From: Egibacteraceae bacterium
GTDB lineage: Bacteria > Actinomycetota > Nitriliruptoria > Euzebyales > Egibacteraceae
Reading direction: 5' to 3'
Length of the DNA stretch: 64,000 nt
NCBI GenBank assembly: GCA_035540635.1
Contig: DATLGH010000045.1
Location: forward strand, 1 to 64,000
Shown here in pieces: positions 25,649-33,688 of this stretch. A program made the position numbers and the translations under genes. Below the pieces are notes generated by a model. It saw only the letters and a program-made list of their open reading frames with translations, ran no database searches and was not told the DNA's origin. The number at the start of each line of letters is the position of its first letter. Position 1 is the first letter of the stretch.

Positions 25649-27439
25649 TCATCGCAGCAGCGTGCTGAGGGTGATGCCGATGGCCGCGGTGCCGGCGACG
25701 AGCCAGGTGACGTAGTCGCCGACGTGGCCGCTGTGCACGCGGCGCAACCCGCCGACGGCTGCGCCGAGCGGGGCCAGTGCGGCCGCGGTCGGACGGATCG
25801 CGAGGCTGGCGGCGACGAGGATGAGCGCGGCGAGGGCCGCGAGGGCGGACTCGACCAGCGACTCGGCTGTGAAGATGTCTTCAGGCTCGGGTCGAGGCTC
25901 GGCGACCGCCTCGCCGTGCAACACCGCATCAACGTAGGCGTCGACTTCGACGAACCGCTCGCCTGCCTCCTCGGCGGCGGCGATGAACGTGGGCAGCGGC
26001 CCGATCACCGCCGAAGCGGCCATCAGGGCCACGGCGGGGACCAGGATCAGCAGGGTGACGCGCTGGCCGCCCTGCCCTCCGTCACGGTCGGGGTCGCCGC
26101 GGTCGCCGCCCCGGTCGGTGGCCCGCAGGCCGACGAGGGCGGCGGCGCGGAGCACCGCGGCGCCGGTGAGCGCGGCAGCGGCGAGAGCGACGTAGGAAAG
26201 CCACCCGTAGCCGACCGCTTCGGCGGCTTCGTCGATCAGCACCTTGCCGGTGTACATCCCGAACGGGGGCAGCCCGGCAAGGCCAAGCCCGCCGACCGCC
26301 AGGATGCCTCCCAGCAGTGGCAGCCGATACGCCCTGCCGGAGAACGCCGCGAGGCTCACGGTGCCGTGTTGCACCAGCAGCCAGCCGGCGGCCAGGAACA
26401 GCCCGGCTTTCACCAGCCCGTGGCCGACGACGTACGTGCCGGCGCCGGCGATGCCGTCCGGCTCGAACGTGGCGAAGCCGATCGCGGCGATGCCCAGGTG
26501 CGCGACGGTGGAGAACGCCAGCATCCGCTTGAGGTCGTCCTGCACCAGGCACATCACCGCCGCCACCCCGGCGGTGAGTACGGCGAACACCGCGTAGAAG
26601 GCGCGCAGCTCGTCGGTGTGTGCCTCCACCGGTCCGGCGAAGGCTGTCCAGTGCAGGCGGGCGATGGCGTACAGGGCCACCTGGATGAGCACGGCGGAGA
26701 AGAACGCGGCCGCCCACGACGGCGCGACGGCGTGGGAGTCGGCGTGCCAGAAGTGGAACGGCACGACGGCCGCCTTGGTGAACAGCCCGGCGGTCATCAG
26801 GCCGAGGGCGATGACGGTCGGGGCCTCGACGCCGGCGCCGTTCAGGAGTTCGGCGATCTCCGCGAGGTTCGGCGTTCCGGCGTGTGCGTAGAGGACCGCT
26901 GCGCCGGTGAGGAACAGCGTCGCGCCGATGGTGTTGGTCAACGCGAAGTTGACGGCCCCCTGCAGCGAGGCCAGCTCCTGGGGGCGGTAGCCGGTGATCG
27001 CGTAGGCGGCGATGCTCGTGGTCTCCAGGAACACGAACAGGGTGAGCAGGTCGCCGGCGAACGCGAAGCCGCAGAAGCCGCCGAGGAAGATCAGCGCCAG
27101 CGTGTGGGAGCGGTCGTCCACCGTCTCGCGGTTCCACTTGGTGAGCAGCACCGCGGTCATCAGCACGGCGCCGAGCGCGGCGATGCCGGCGCCGATCGGG
27201 TCGGCGACCAGCGCGATCCCGATCGCGTTCTCCTCCCTGGGCGTCCACCCCGCGACCCAGTGGACCAGCGTCTCGGCGGCGGATGCCCGAAGCAGCCACG
27301 CGGTCACGAGCGCGGTGGCCGCAGCCGACAGCACCGCCAGTCCGTCACGGACGCGGCGGTCCACCGACGGCGGCAGGGAGCGCAGGACGACCGCGGCGAG
27401 CAGCGGCACGGCGATCGCCAGGGGCATCAGCGCGTCCAT
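25649..27439 (-). CDS. mnhD: Mrp/Mbh-type antiporter subunit D (NuoL/M/N-like)
   Basis: A 596-residue polytopic protein with the proton-translocating core shared with complex I subunits: FLETTSIAAYAITGYRPQEL, AVNFALTNTIGATLFLTGAA, GLFTKAAVVPFHFWHADSHA (the Lys and following helix of the channel), VQDDLKRMLAFSTVAHLGIA and GHGLVKAGLFLAAGW. C-terminal helices follow an Asp/Gly-rich linker around residue 480. As the only large antiporter-like subunit of this operon it is the likely H+ and Na+ or K+ path. Longer than the typical ~500-residue MnhD, mainly through the C-terminal tail. It starts two bases after mnhC. Confidence 0.92.
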   Translation of the reverse strand: MDALMPLAIAVPLLAAVVLRSLPPSVDRRVRDGLAVLSAAATALVTAWLLRASAAETLVHWVAGWTPREENAIGIALVADPIGAGIAALGAVLMTAVLLTKWNRETVDDRSHTLALIFLGGFCGFAFAGDLLTLFVFLETTSIAAYAITGYRPQELASLQGAVNFALTNTIGATLFLTGAAVLYAHAGTPNLAEIAELLNGAGVEAPTVIALGLMTAGLFTKAAVVPFHFWHADSHAVAPSWAAAFFSAVLIQVALYAIARLHWTAFAGPVEAHTDELRAFYAVFAVLTAGVAAVMCLVQDDLKRMLAFSTVAHLGIAAIGFATFEPDGIAGAGTYVVGHGLVKAGLFLAAGWLLVQHGTVSLAAFSGRAYRLPLLGGILAVGGLGLAGLPPFGMYTGKVLIDEAAEAVGYGWLSYVALAAAALTGAAVLRAAALVGLRATDRGGDRGDPDRDGGQGGQRVTLLILVPAVALMAASAVIGPLPTFIAAAEEAGERFVEVDAYVDAVLHGEAVAEPRPEPEDIFTAESLVESALAALAALILVAASLAIRPTAAALAPLGAAVGGLRRVHSGHVGDYVTWLVAGTAAIGITLSTLLR

Positions 27440-27441
27440 GC

Positions 27442-27792
27442 TCAGCCCCGGAGCGCGACGAGGCCTGCGGGATCGAGGCTTCCGGTCCGCTTGTTGACCT
27501 GGACGGCGAAGGCGAGCAGGAGCGCCGTCGCCGCGGCACCGACGACGATGTCGGTCACCGTCAGCGCCTGCACGACCGGGTCGACCACGGCGACGTCGGC
27601 GGGGACGTCGTCGTAGATCGGCGCGGTGGCATCGTGGCGGTAGCCGATCGCCAGCAGCAGGACGTGCACGGAGGTCTGCAGCACCGCCAGGCACATGATC
27701 GTGTGGACGAGGTCGCGGCTGGTGACGATCCCCGCCAGGCCGGTCAGCAGCACCCAGGCGGCGAGGAGGTAGGGCAGGTGCTCCGCGCTCAT
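27442..27792 (-). CDS. mnhC: Mrp/Mbh-type antiporter subunit C (NuoK-like)
   Basis: A 116-residue three-helix membrane protein. LPYLLAAWVLLTGLAGIVTS, HTIMCLAVLQTSVHVLLLAI and DPVVQALTVTDIVVGAAATA match the NuoK/MnhC pattern, including the DPVVQALTLT-type motif. It starts with ATG inside the end of the B-subunit gene (4-base overlap). Part of the channel of the antiporter. Good match in length and topology. Confidence 0.9.
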   Translation of the reverse strand: MSAEHLPYLLAAWVLLTGLAGIVTSRDLVHTIMCLAVLQTSVHVLLLAIGYRHDATAPIYDDVPADVAVVDPVVQALTVTDIVVGAAATALLLAFAVQVNKRTGSLDPAGLVALRG

Positions 27793-28544
27793 GGCTCTTC
27801 CTGTCGGATCTCGACGGTCTGCTCGACGAACTTCTGGATCAGCGTGGCGAGGGCGGACGCGGCCTCGAGCCCGATGAGGACGCTGAGCACCCCGATGGTC
27901 CCGGCTGACAGCAGCCGGCCCGCCTCGCCGAGTGGCAGGACGTTGCCGAGAAAGCCCGCCCCGGTCGCCAGGGCGACCAGCCCGACGACGAGGAAGCCCC
28001 CGGCGCCGATGGACTCGGTGATGTCCAGGGCGCTCTCGGGTGCCAGGTGGTGCATGGTCGCCTGACGACCGGCGAGGAATACCAGGGCGACGGCCGCAGC
28101 GACGATGGCGCCCCCCTGGAACCCGCCGCCGACCGAGACGTGCCCGCGGGCGGCGATGTAGGCGCCGTAGAGCACCGTGGGGGCCACCAGCCACAGCGCG
28201 ACCGCGCGCACCGCGTCGCCGGTCGGGGCGGGACGGCGGTCGACGGCGGTGCTCGCCGGCGGCTCGCTCTCCTCCTCGCCGGCGAGCTCGCGCAGCACCG
28301 TCTGCACCGCCGCGGCGCCGGCGAACAGCGCCAGCGCCTCGCCGAGGGTGTCCAGCGCCCGCAGGTCGAACAGCACCGCGCTGACGGCGTTGGTGGCGTT
28401 GCGCTCGGCCAGCGCCAGGTCGGCGAGGGCCAGCCCGTAGGCGGGGGCGTCCTCACCGAACCCCGGCAGGCCCAGGAGCCCCTCGACCAGCCAGGCGCCC
28501 AACAGCACGACGGCCGCCAGGCCGATGAAGCCGCGGGCGCTCAC
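27789..28544 (-). CDS. mnhB: Fused antiporter subunit: MbhE-like plus MnhB
   Basis: A 251-residue membrane protein with two parts. The first about 95 residues include NATNAVSAVLFDLRALDTLG, a motif from the C-terminal end of MrpA, equal to the separate MbhE protein of archaeal Mbh complexes. The second part (about 110-251) is MnhB, with GHVSVGGGFQGGAIVAAAVA. A charged Glu/Pro-rich linker joins them. This fusion, and the separate MbhD-like gene upstream, replace the C-terminal half of the large MrpA protein, whose N-terminal NuoL-like half is absent. It overlaps both neighbours by four bases. Confidence 0.88.
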   Translation of the reverse strand: MSARGFIGLAAVVLLGAWLVEGLLGLPGFGEDAPAYGLALADLALAERNATNAVSAVLFDLRALDTLGEALALFAGAAAVQTVLRELAGEEESEPPASTAVDRRPAPTGDAVRAVALWLVAPTVLYGAYIAARGHVSVGGGFQGGAIVAAAVALVFLAGRQATMHHLAPESALDITESIGAGGFLVVGLVALATGAGFLGNVLPLGEAGRLLSAGTIGVLSVLIGLEAASALATLIQKFVEQTVEIRQEEP

Positions 28545-28780
28545 CGCCCTCCCGATCGAACTTTGGCGAGCGCCAGCAGGACCAGCAACGGCAGCACCAC
28601 GCCGCTCACCGCGGCCTCGGCCATGGCCACGCCCGGTGCGTGAAACGTGAGGAACAGCAGCGTCAGCGCCATCCCGTGCGCGCCGAACACGATCGCCTGG
28701 CGCGTCGTGTCGCGGGTCGCGGCCACCCCGGCAGCGGTGACGGCGACCAACAGCAACGCGATCACCTGCACGGCGGTCAT
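28541..28780 (-). CDS. MbhD-like antiporter subunit (MrpA C-terminal region, DUF4040 type)
   Basis: A 79-residue, three-helix hydrophobic protein: VIALLLVAVTAAGVAATRD, FGAHGMALTLLFLTFHAPGV and MAEAAVSGVVLPLLVLLALA. The last segment, APGVAMAEAAV, is the typical MbhD/MrpA-C signature (PDVAxTExxVG-like). It starts at an ATG overlapping mnhG and ends overlapping the fused B subunit, both by four bases. Confidence 0.85.
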   Translation of the reverse strand: MTAVQVIALLLVAVTAAGVAATRDTTRQAIVFGAHGMALTLLFLTFHAPGVAMAEAAVSGVVLPLLVLLALAKVRSGGR

Positions 28781-29094
28781 CCGGTGACCTTCCAGTCGTC
28801 CCCGGCGGGGCGGCCGTGCCGGCGGGTCAGGATCGCCCTGCCGGTCGCGTGGTTCAGCACCGGCCCGCTCGTCAGCACCACCACCCCGACCGCCAGGGCC
28901 TTCACCGCCACCTCGCTGACCCCGACCTCCACGACCACCGCCGCGACCAGCGCCACGGTGGCCAGGATCGTGGCCACTCCGGTGTAGTGCAGGCGGTCCT
29001 GGGCGTCGTCCATCACCAGCAGCCCGCCGACGGCCAGCAGCGCGGCGAGGGCCACGACCACCAGCAGGGCCACCACGACCACGCTCACAACCAC
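28777..29094 (-). CDS. mnhG: Mrp-type antiporter subunit G
   Basis: A 105-residue protein with three hydrophobic helices. After the first helix come LLVMDDAQDRLHYTGVATIL, the characteristic D-RLH motif of MnhG/PhaG, then the third helix and a basic tail (ILTRRHGRP). GTG start inside the end of mnhF (10-base overlap). Length and motif are normal for MnhG, an assembly subunit of the antiporter. Confidence 0.9.
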   Translation of the reverse strand: MVVSVVVVALLVVVALAALLAVGGLLVMDDAQDRLHYTGVATILATVALVAAVVVEVGVSEVAVKALAVGVVVLTSGPVLNHATGRAILTRRHGRPAGDDWKVTG

Positions 29095-29336
29095 CGCTCC
29101 AGGACGCGGGCGTAGGCGAGCCCACCAGCGAAGGACAGCAAGGCCATGACGATCGCCGCGTCGACGTACACCGACCGGCCCGCGCCGACGGCCACCGCCA
29201 CCAGCGCGACCGGCGTCAGGATGCTCAGCGCCTGCAGGGCGACCAGGCGCTGCTCCACCGAGCCGCGCAGCGTCATCACGGTCGGCGGCACCATCGCCGC
29301 CGCGACCACCGCGGCAGTGACCAGCCAGGCGTTCAC
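29085..29336 (-). CDS. mnhF: Mrp-type antiporter subunit F
   Basis: An 83-residue protein of three helices: NAWLVTAAVVAAAMVPPTVM, RLVALQALSILTPVALVAVA and YVDAAIVMALLSFAGGLAYA. The middle acidic YVDAAIV and the closing ARVLER are typical of MnhF/PhaF, the small subunit linked to cation or bile-salt resistance in Mrp complexes. GTG start at 29336, overlapping the end of mnhE by four bases. Confidence 0.88.
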   Translation of the reverse strand: MNAWLVTAAVVAAAMVPPTVMTLRGSVEQRLVALQALSILTPVALVAVAVGAGRSVYVDAAIVMALLSFAGGLAYARVLERWL

Positions 29337-29814
29337 GAACGGCCCCGCAGGTCCTCGTGGTCGAACCCGACGACGTAGCTGTTGGGCTGCAGCGACGTCC
29401 CGACGGTCATCAGCACCCGGCGGGCGGTGCTGCGCCCGTCCCGGCCGCCGACGTCGCAGGGCAGCGCGTTGAAGGACCCGGTCACCGGCCGGCCGGCCAG
29501 CCGCCGGGCCAGAGCAGCGGCCAGCTGCCCACAGTCGCTGAACGCCTGGGCCACCATGCCCGGGTCCGTGGCCAGTCTCCGCCGGGCCGGTGCCGCAGGC
29601 CGACAAGCTGGCGGGCGGCCAGCCCCGCGGCGGAGGCCAGCCCTCCGACCACGGTTGCGGCAACGATCTCGGCGACGTCCAGCTGTCCCGCCAGGCCCAG
29701 CCACAGCAGCGCAAGCGTCGCCGTCCAGGCCAGCCAGCTCGCGACGAGAGCTCGTGTTGCGGGCGCGTCGGAGCGGGGTGGTCCCGGCGGTTCGGAGGGG
29801 TGGTCGGTGCTCAT
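29333..29814 (-). pseudogene. mnhE: Mrp-type antiporter subunit E, split by a frameshift
   Basis: Two frames together make one MnhE protein of about 160 residues. The 5' frame, from the ATG at 29814, has SWLAWTATLALLWLGLAGQL and VAEIVAATVVGGLASAAGLA, the two N-terminal helices. The conserved rest appears in the next frame: DPGMVAQAFSDCGQLAAALA, GSFNALPCD, RRVLMTVGTSLQPNSYVVGF and DHEDL, as in MnhE. The switch is near 29573-29592, in a G/C-rich run. Either the gene is broken, a ribosomal shift is used, or the assembly lost or gained a base. Overlaps with neighbouring genes are otherwise intact. Confidence 0.75.
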
Positions 29815-30926
29815 CCGGCTCCCTTCGGTTGGGTGCGGTGGTGGTCGGACTCGCCCGTGGGTAGCGGGCCGTCGGCCGGTGTCCAGTCGGTGAGGTGAGC
29901 CAGCGCGGTGAGAAACGCGCGGAGCCGGGCGGCGGTGGCCACCGCCGCCGGATCGAGATCCCCCGGCGACCAGCGGTCCCCCAGCGCCTGGACCATCACC
30001 TCGCTCATCTGCTCGACCCAGCGCCGGTCGTCCTCGACGACGTCGGGGGCCTCGAGGGCGTCCATGACGGTGTCGTCGAGGTACTGCTCGGCGACAGTGC
30101 CCATCAGCCGTGTGGTCGCCAGGTCCAGCTCCTCCACGGCGGGGCGCACCGGCGCCTCAGGGTCGGTGGCCAGCAGGTAGCCGGCCACGACGGCCTCGCC
30201 GACGATCCGCAGCGTGCCCTCGGGGTCGTACGCCGGGTCGCGGGAGCGGTAGTACAGACTGGTCAGGGCGTAGCGGTGCAGCTTGTCCTCCACCTGACGG
30301 GCCAGCAGCGCCCACGCGACATAGCGGTCCTCCAGGGCGCGGGTGCCGGCGGGCGCATGGCGCAGCACCAGCTGCACCCCCCGCTCCGTGCCCCCCGTCT
30401 CGTCGTGGACGCGCAGCGACAGCCGGTTGCGCTCGTCGAGGCTGCCCACCAGCTCGATGATGTAGGTGACCACTGCGGTGAGCATCCCGAACCCCGACAA
30501 GGAGGCAGCCACCGCCACGAGCTGAAGCCACGGGGTCACCGGCGTGATGTCGCCGTAGCCGAGGACCGACACGGTGATCCCCGAGTAGTACAGAGCGTCG
30601 AAGAACGTGAGCAGCTCGATCTCACCCTCGGCGCGGTAGCTGCCGAGGTTGGGCCACACGATCAGGGCGATCCCCACGATGAACAGCGCGACCCACACCA
30701 CGAAGGTCAGCACCACCATGAACGGGCCAACGAAAGCGAGCAGCTGCCGGCGGATCCGCCGCAGGCGGTTGCCGAGGCCCACGGCGGCGGCCCAGGCGGA
30801 CCGCTGCACCGCCTTGGCGATCGGTCCCTCGATGTCGGGATGCAGGGTGGTGAAGAAGATGTCGGCGAGCACGGTCACGGCGAGCAGCCCGCCGGCGGTC
30901 GCCGACACCCACCCCCACGCCTCCAC
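29811..30926 (-). CDS. Two-pore-loop-type K+ channel protein, first gene of the Mrp operon
   Basis: A 371-residue membrane protein. The N-terminal helix (GGLLAVTVLADIFFTTLHP), a second (FMVVLTFVVWVALFIVGIAL), then the pore FDALYYSGITVSVLGYGDIT and a last helix, give an ion-channel pore with a selectivity filter of VLGYGD rather than the common T(V/I/L)GYGD. A soluble alpha-helical C-terminal domain of about 190 residues follows (LEDRYVAWALLARQVEDKLH). GTG start with AGGAGG six bases before it. It overlaps mnhE by four bases, so the channel and antiporter are made together. Probably a potassium channel; gating ligand unknown. A TTGGCA box lies upstream at 30962-30967 on this strand. Confidence 0.85.
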   Translation of the reverse strand: MEAWGWVSATAGGLLAVTVLADIFFTTLHPDIEGPIAKAVQRSAWAAAVGLGNRLRRIRRQLLAFVGPFMVVLTFVVWVALFIVGIALIVWPNLGSYRAEGEIELLTFFDALYYSGITVSVLGYGDITPVTPWLQLVAVAASLSGFGMLTAVVTYIIELVGSLDERNRLSLRVHDETGGTERGVQLVLRHAPAGTRALEDRYVAWALLARQVEDKLHRYALTSLYYRSRDPAYDPEGTLRIVGEAVVAGYLLATDPEAPVRPAVEELDLATTRLMGTVAEQYLDDTVMDALEAPDVVEDDRRWVEQMSEVMVQALGDRWSPGDLDPAAVATAARLRAFLTALAHLTDWTPADGPLPTGESDHHRTQPKGAG

Positions 30927-31110
30927 GGCACCTCCTGCCTATCCGTGCTGCGATTCCCGTGTGCCAATGCACAGGCAGACGGCGCAGCGTCATCGACGCC
31001 CGGTCAGGGGTCGGAGAGGCACTACCCACCTGAGCAACCGGTCATCCCGGCCGCGTACGCGCTGGGCTCGGCGCGTCGACGCGGGACCGGAATGGAGGTC
31101 GCCGGCCCCC

Positions 31111-31188
31111 GTGCGCCGAAAGGTCGTCGCGCTGTTCGCCGTCGCCGGCGGTGTGGCCGCCGCCCGCCAGGTTGCCTCCCGGCGGTAG
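31111..31188 (+). CDS. Possible 25-residue peptide
   Basis: The 389-base gap between the K+ channel and the Na/Pi transporter holds only this candidate: a GTG ORF reading MRRKVVALFAVAGGVAAARQ and five more residues, with a weak GGAGGT 11 bases upstream. It has the shape of a tiny basic-hydrophobic membrane peptide. No other support; it could be chance. The remaining bases of the gap look non-coding. Confidence 0.25.
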   Translation: MRRKVVALFAVAGGVAAARQVASRR

Positions 31189-31218
31189 CGAGGCCGGACG
31201 CCAACGCCCCGGCGCGGT

Positions 31219-31224
31219 TATCCT
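31219..31224 (+). promoter_or_regulatory. Possible -10 element for the Na/Pi transporter operon
   Basis: TATCCT lies 92 bases before the transporter ATG at 31316. No convincing -35 was found. An in-frame GTG at 31271 is an alternative start within this leader. Confidence 0.3.
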
Positions 31225-31315
31225 CCGCGCCTGTGAGACCGCCTCGGACCCCTCCGCCCGGTCTGCCCTCGTGACGCGGCACGCGGGGGCGGGCGCGCGC
31301 GCCCCCCGGGGCGAG

Positions 31316-32425
31316 ATGTCGGGCGTGGAGCGAGCCGCCCGACTGCTGCTGCTGTTCGTCCTCCTCTACCTGTTCCTCGTCGCCGTCGACCTGCTCGGAA
31401 GCGGCATCGCCGGACTCGGCGAGGAGTTCACCGATCAGCTCTTCCGCGGGGTTGGCAACCCGCTCGCGGCACTGGCGGTCGGCATCCTCGCCACCGTCCT
31501 CGCCCAGTCGTCCTCGGTGACGACGGCCACGCTCGTCGGCCTCGTGGGCGCGGGCGTGCTGAGCGTCGGCGACGCCGTGCCGATGATCATGGGTGCCAAC
31601 GTGGGCACGACGATCACGAACACCCTCGCCTCGATCGGCAGCATCCGCCGCGTGGAGGAGTTCCGCCGGGCGTTCGCCGGAGCGACGATGCACGACTTCT
31701 TCAACGTGGCGAGCGTCATGATCCTCCTACCCGTGGAGATCGCCACCGGTGTGCTCGCGCGGACGGCCGTCGCGCTGTCGGACATCTTCGGCGACGCTGC
31801 CGGCGGGGAGTTCAACAGCCCCGTGCGCGAGGCGGTGGGAGTCGGCGCGGGCCTCGTCGAGGACGCCGCCGCGGCGCTCGCCGGACCGACGCGGGTGGGG
31901 GCCGTGATCCTGCTCGCCAGCGGGTTGCTGCTCATCTTCGTGACGCTCGTGTCGATCACGAAGAACATGCGCGTCGTGGTCGCCGGTCCCGCGGAGCGCT
32001 CGCTGAACGCGGTCCTCGGACGCAGCGGCGTGCTCGGCATCCTCGTCGGGGCGATCCTGACCGTGGCGGTGCAGTCGTCGAGCATCTCGACGTCGCTGCT
32101 CATCCCGATGATCGCGGCGGGCGTCCTGCGGCTGGAGAACGCCTATCCGGTGACGCTCGGCGCCAATCTCGGGACGACGATCACCGCGCTGCTCGCCGCG
32201 CTCGCCATCCCGCAGATCGCCGGGTTGCAGATCGCGCTCGTGCACCTGCTGTTCAACGTCGTCGGCATCCTCATCTTCTACCCCGTCCCGTTCCTGCGCC
32301 GGCTGCCCCTGCGGGCCTCCCGGGCGGTCGCCGACCAAGCCGTCAAGCGGCGCACCATGGTATTGGTGTACGTGGTGCTCCTGTTCGTGGTCTTGCCCCT
32401 GCTGGTGATCGTGGTCGCGCGCTGA
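31316..32425 (+). CDS. Na+/phosphate cotransporter family protein (NptA/PhoU-linked type)
   Basis: A 369-residue polytopic protein with the two inverted Na/Pi repeats. Repeat 1 has VLAQSSSVTTATLVGLVGAG and MGANVGTTITNTLASIG; repeat 2 has VQSSSISTSLLIPMIAAG and LGANLGTTITALLAALA. The QSSS and GANxGTT pairs bind Na+ and phosphate. It probably imports phosphate at the cytoplasmic membrane. The ATG at 31316 precedes the first helix; an in-frame GTG at 31271 would add 15 basic residues. Followed 15 bases later by a PhoU-like regulator, the usual partner. Confidence 0.9.
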   Translation: MSGVERAARLLLLFVLLYLFLVAVDLLGSGIAGLGEEFTDQLFRGVGNPLAALAVGILATVLAQSSSVTTATLVGLVGAGVLSVGDAVPMIMGANVGTTITNTLASIGSIRRVEEFRRAFAGATMHDFFNVASVMILLPVEIATGVLARTAVALSDIFGDAAGGEFNSPVREAVGVGAGLVEDAAAALAGPTRVGAVILLASGLLLIFVTLVSITKNMRVVVAGPAERSLNAVLGRSGVLGILVGAILTVAVQSSSISTSLLIPMIAAGVLRLENAYPVTLGANLGTTITALLAALAIPQIAGLQIALVHLLFNVVGILIFYPVPFLRRLPLRASRAVADQAVKRRTMVLVYVVLLFVVLPLLVIVVAR

Positions 32426-32440
32426 GCGGAAGGAACCCGC

Positions 32441-33100
32441 ATGTTCAAGTGGCTACGGGCCAGTGGAGACGGGCTCGCAGAGGTCGAGGAGGCCTTTGCG
32501 GACATGCTGAGCGACGACCGGCACGTCTTCGACCTCGCGATGAGCGCGCGGGTCGGCGGCGCGGACCCCGCGACGATCGCCGAGGCGCTGCACCGCACGG
32601 AGGAGCGCACCGACGAGGCCGAGCGGCGCATCCGCCGGCTCGTGCTGGTGCACGCAAGCGTCCACGGCGCGACCGACATCCCCGCCTGCCTCATGTACAT
32701 GAGCATCGCCAAGGACGCGGAGCGCATCGCCGACCTGTCGAAGAACCTGTTCGGCATCGCGAGCACCGTGGGCCCGCCGCCGCCCGGGCAGGTCCGCGAC
32801 GACCTCGCTCGGCTGTGGGACACGATCTCGCCGATGATCACCGAGGCGACCCGGATCTTCGCCGACGACGACCGCGCGGCGGCCGAGGCGTTCATCGACG
32901 CCGCCCGGCGGCTGCAGGAGCACTGCACCGAGGAGATAGACCGGCTGCTGCGCGACCAGGCGGACGTGCCGCAGGCGGCCGCGACGGTCCTCACCTACCG
33001 CCACGTCAGCCGCATCGTCGCGAACCTCCTCAACATCGTCTCCGCGGTCGTGATGCCGCTCGACCGGCTCGACTACCCCGACGACGTGCCCGACCAGTAG
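32441..33100 (+). CDS. PhoU-like phosphate regulatory protein
   Basis: A 219-residue all-helical protein. ERTDEAERRIRRLVLVHASV and MSIAKDAERIADLSKNLFG (the metal-binding E/DxxxD motif of PhoU) form one domain, and VLTYRHVSRIVANLLNIVSA the second. Such proteins pair with Na/Pi transporters and probably tune their activity. GGAAGGA precedes the ATG. Its last 28 bases overlap the end of the convergent ACT gene. Confidence 0.85.
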   Translation: MFKWLRASGDGLAEVEEAFADMLSDDRHVFDLAMSARVGGADPATIAEALHRTEERTDEAERRIRRLVLVHASVHGATDIPACLMYMSIAKDAERIADLSKNLFGIASTVGPPPPGQVRDDLARLWDTISPMITEATRIFADDDRAAAEAFIDAARRLQEHCTEEIDRLLRDQADVPQAAATVLTYRHVSRIVANLLNIVSAVVMPLDRLDYPDDVPDQ

Positions 33101-33633
33101 TCCACGGATCGCTTACCGGCCGTCGCGCGGGCGCACGCCCGCGTGATCGTGGTCGCTCGCTGCTGCTCGGCCCGGGTGAACGGGTAGTCGCGGCGGACGA
33201 CAAGGGCTCCCCCGTCGACCGGTACCACGAGCGTGCGCCGGCCGCTGCGGGGCGCCTGCGCGGTCGCCACCACCTCCGCCGAGCTCGCCCGCAGCAGGCC
33301 GCCCACAAGGGTGGTCAGGGCACGCTCGGGCAGCATCGACCCGTCGAGCAGCGCCTCGAAGACGATCGCAAGCCGGGTCACCGCGTCCCCCGGGTCACCG
33401 CGCGACGGGCCGGCGTGCACGAGCTCGACGCCCTCCATGGTCTGCAGCCGGGTCACGAGGGCGCGAAGGTCGAGTGGGTCGATCGCGACGACGAGGTCGT
33501 CGAGGACCTGGCCGTCGTCGTGCTCGAGCACCTCCACCGACTGGATGTCGCCGCCGGCCTTGCCGACCGCGCCGGCGAGGCTCGCGAGCGCGCCCGGCCG
33601 GTCGGCCATCAGGCATCGCAACACGATCTCCAT
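33073..33633 (-). CDS. ACT-domain protein
   Basis: A 186-residue protein. The N-terminal ACT domain begins MEIVLRCLMADRPGALASLA, then GKAGGDIQSVEVLEHDDGQV and LQTMEGVELVHAGP. The second half is not recognisable and may be another small-molecule or protein-contact domain. ACT domains bind amino acids or related effectors, so a regulatory role is likely; the target is unknown. Start CAT at 33631-33633. It is divergent from the LOG-like gene and convergent with the PhoU-like gene. Confidence 0.75.
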   Translation of the reverse strand: MEIVLRCLMADRPGALASLAGAVGKAGGDIQSVEVLEHDDGQVLDDLVVAIDPLDLRALVTRLQTMEGVELVHAGPSRGDPGDAVTRLAIVFEALLDGSMLPERALTTLVGGLLRASSAEVVATAQAPRSGRRTLVVPVDGGALVVRRDYPFTRAEQQRATTITRACARATAGKRSVDYWSGTSSG

Positions 33634-33639
33634 GCCGCG

Positions 33640-33645
33640 TAGGCT
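33640..33645 (+). promoter_or_regulatory. Possible -10 element of the LOG-like gene
   Basis: TAGGCT lies 43 bases before the ATG at 33689 and directly behind the divergent ACT gene. No clear -35 was seen. Confidence 0.3.
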
Positions 33646-33688
33646 AATGCGCCGGTGTTTCGGGCGGGTCACGGATCGGGGGTGGGCG

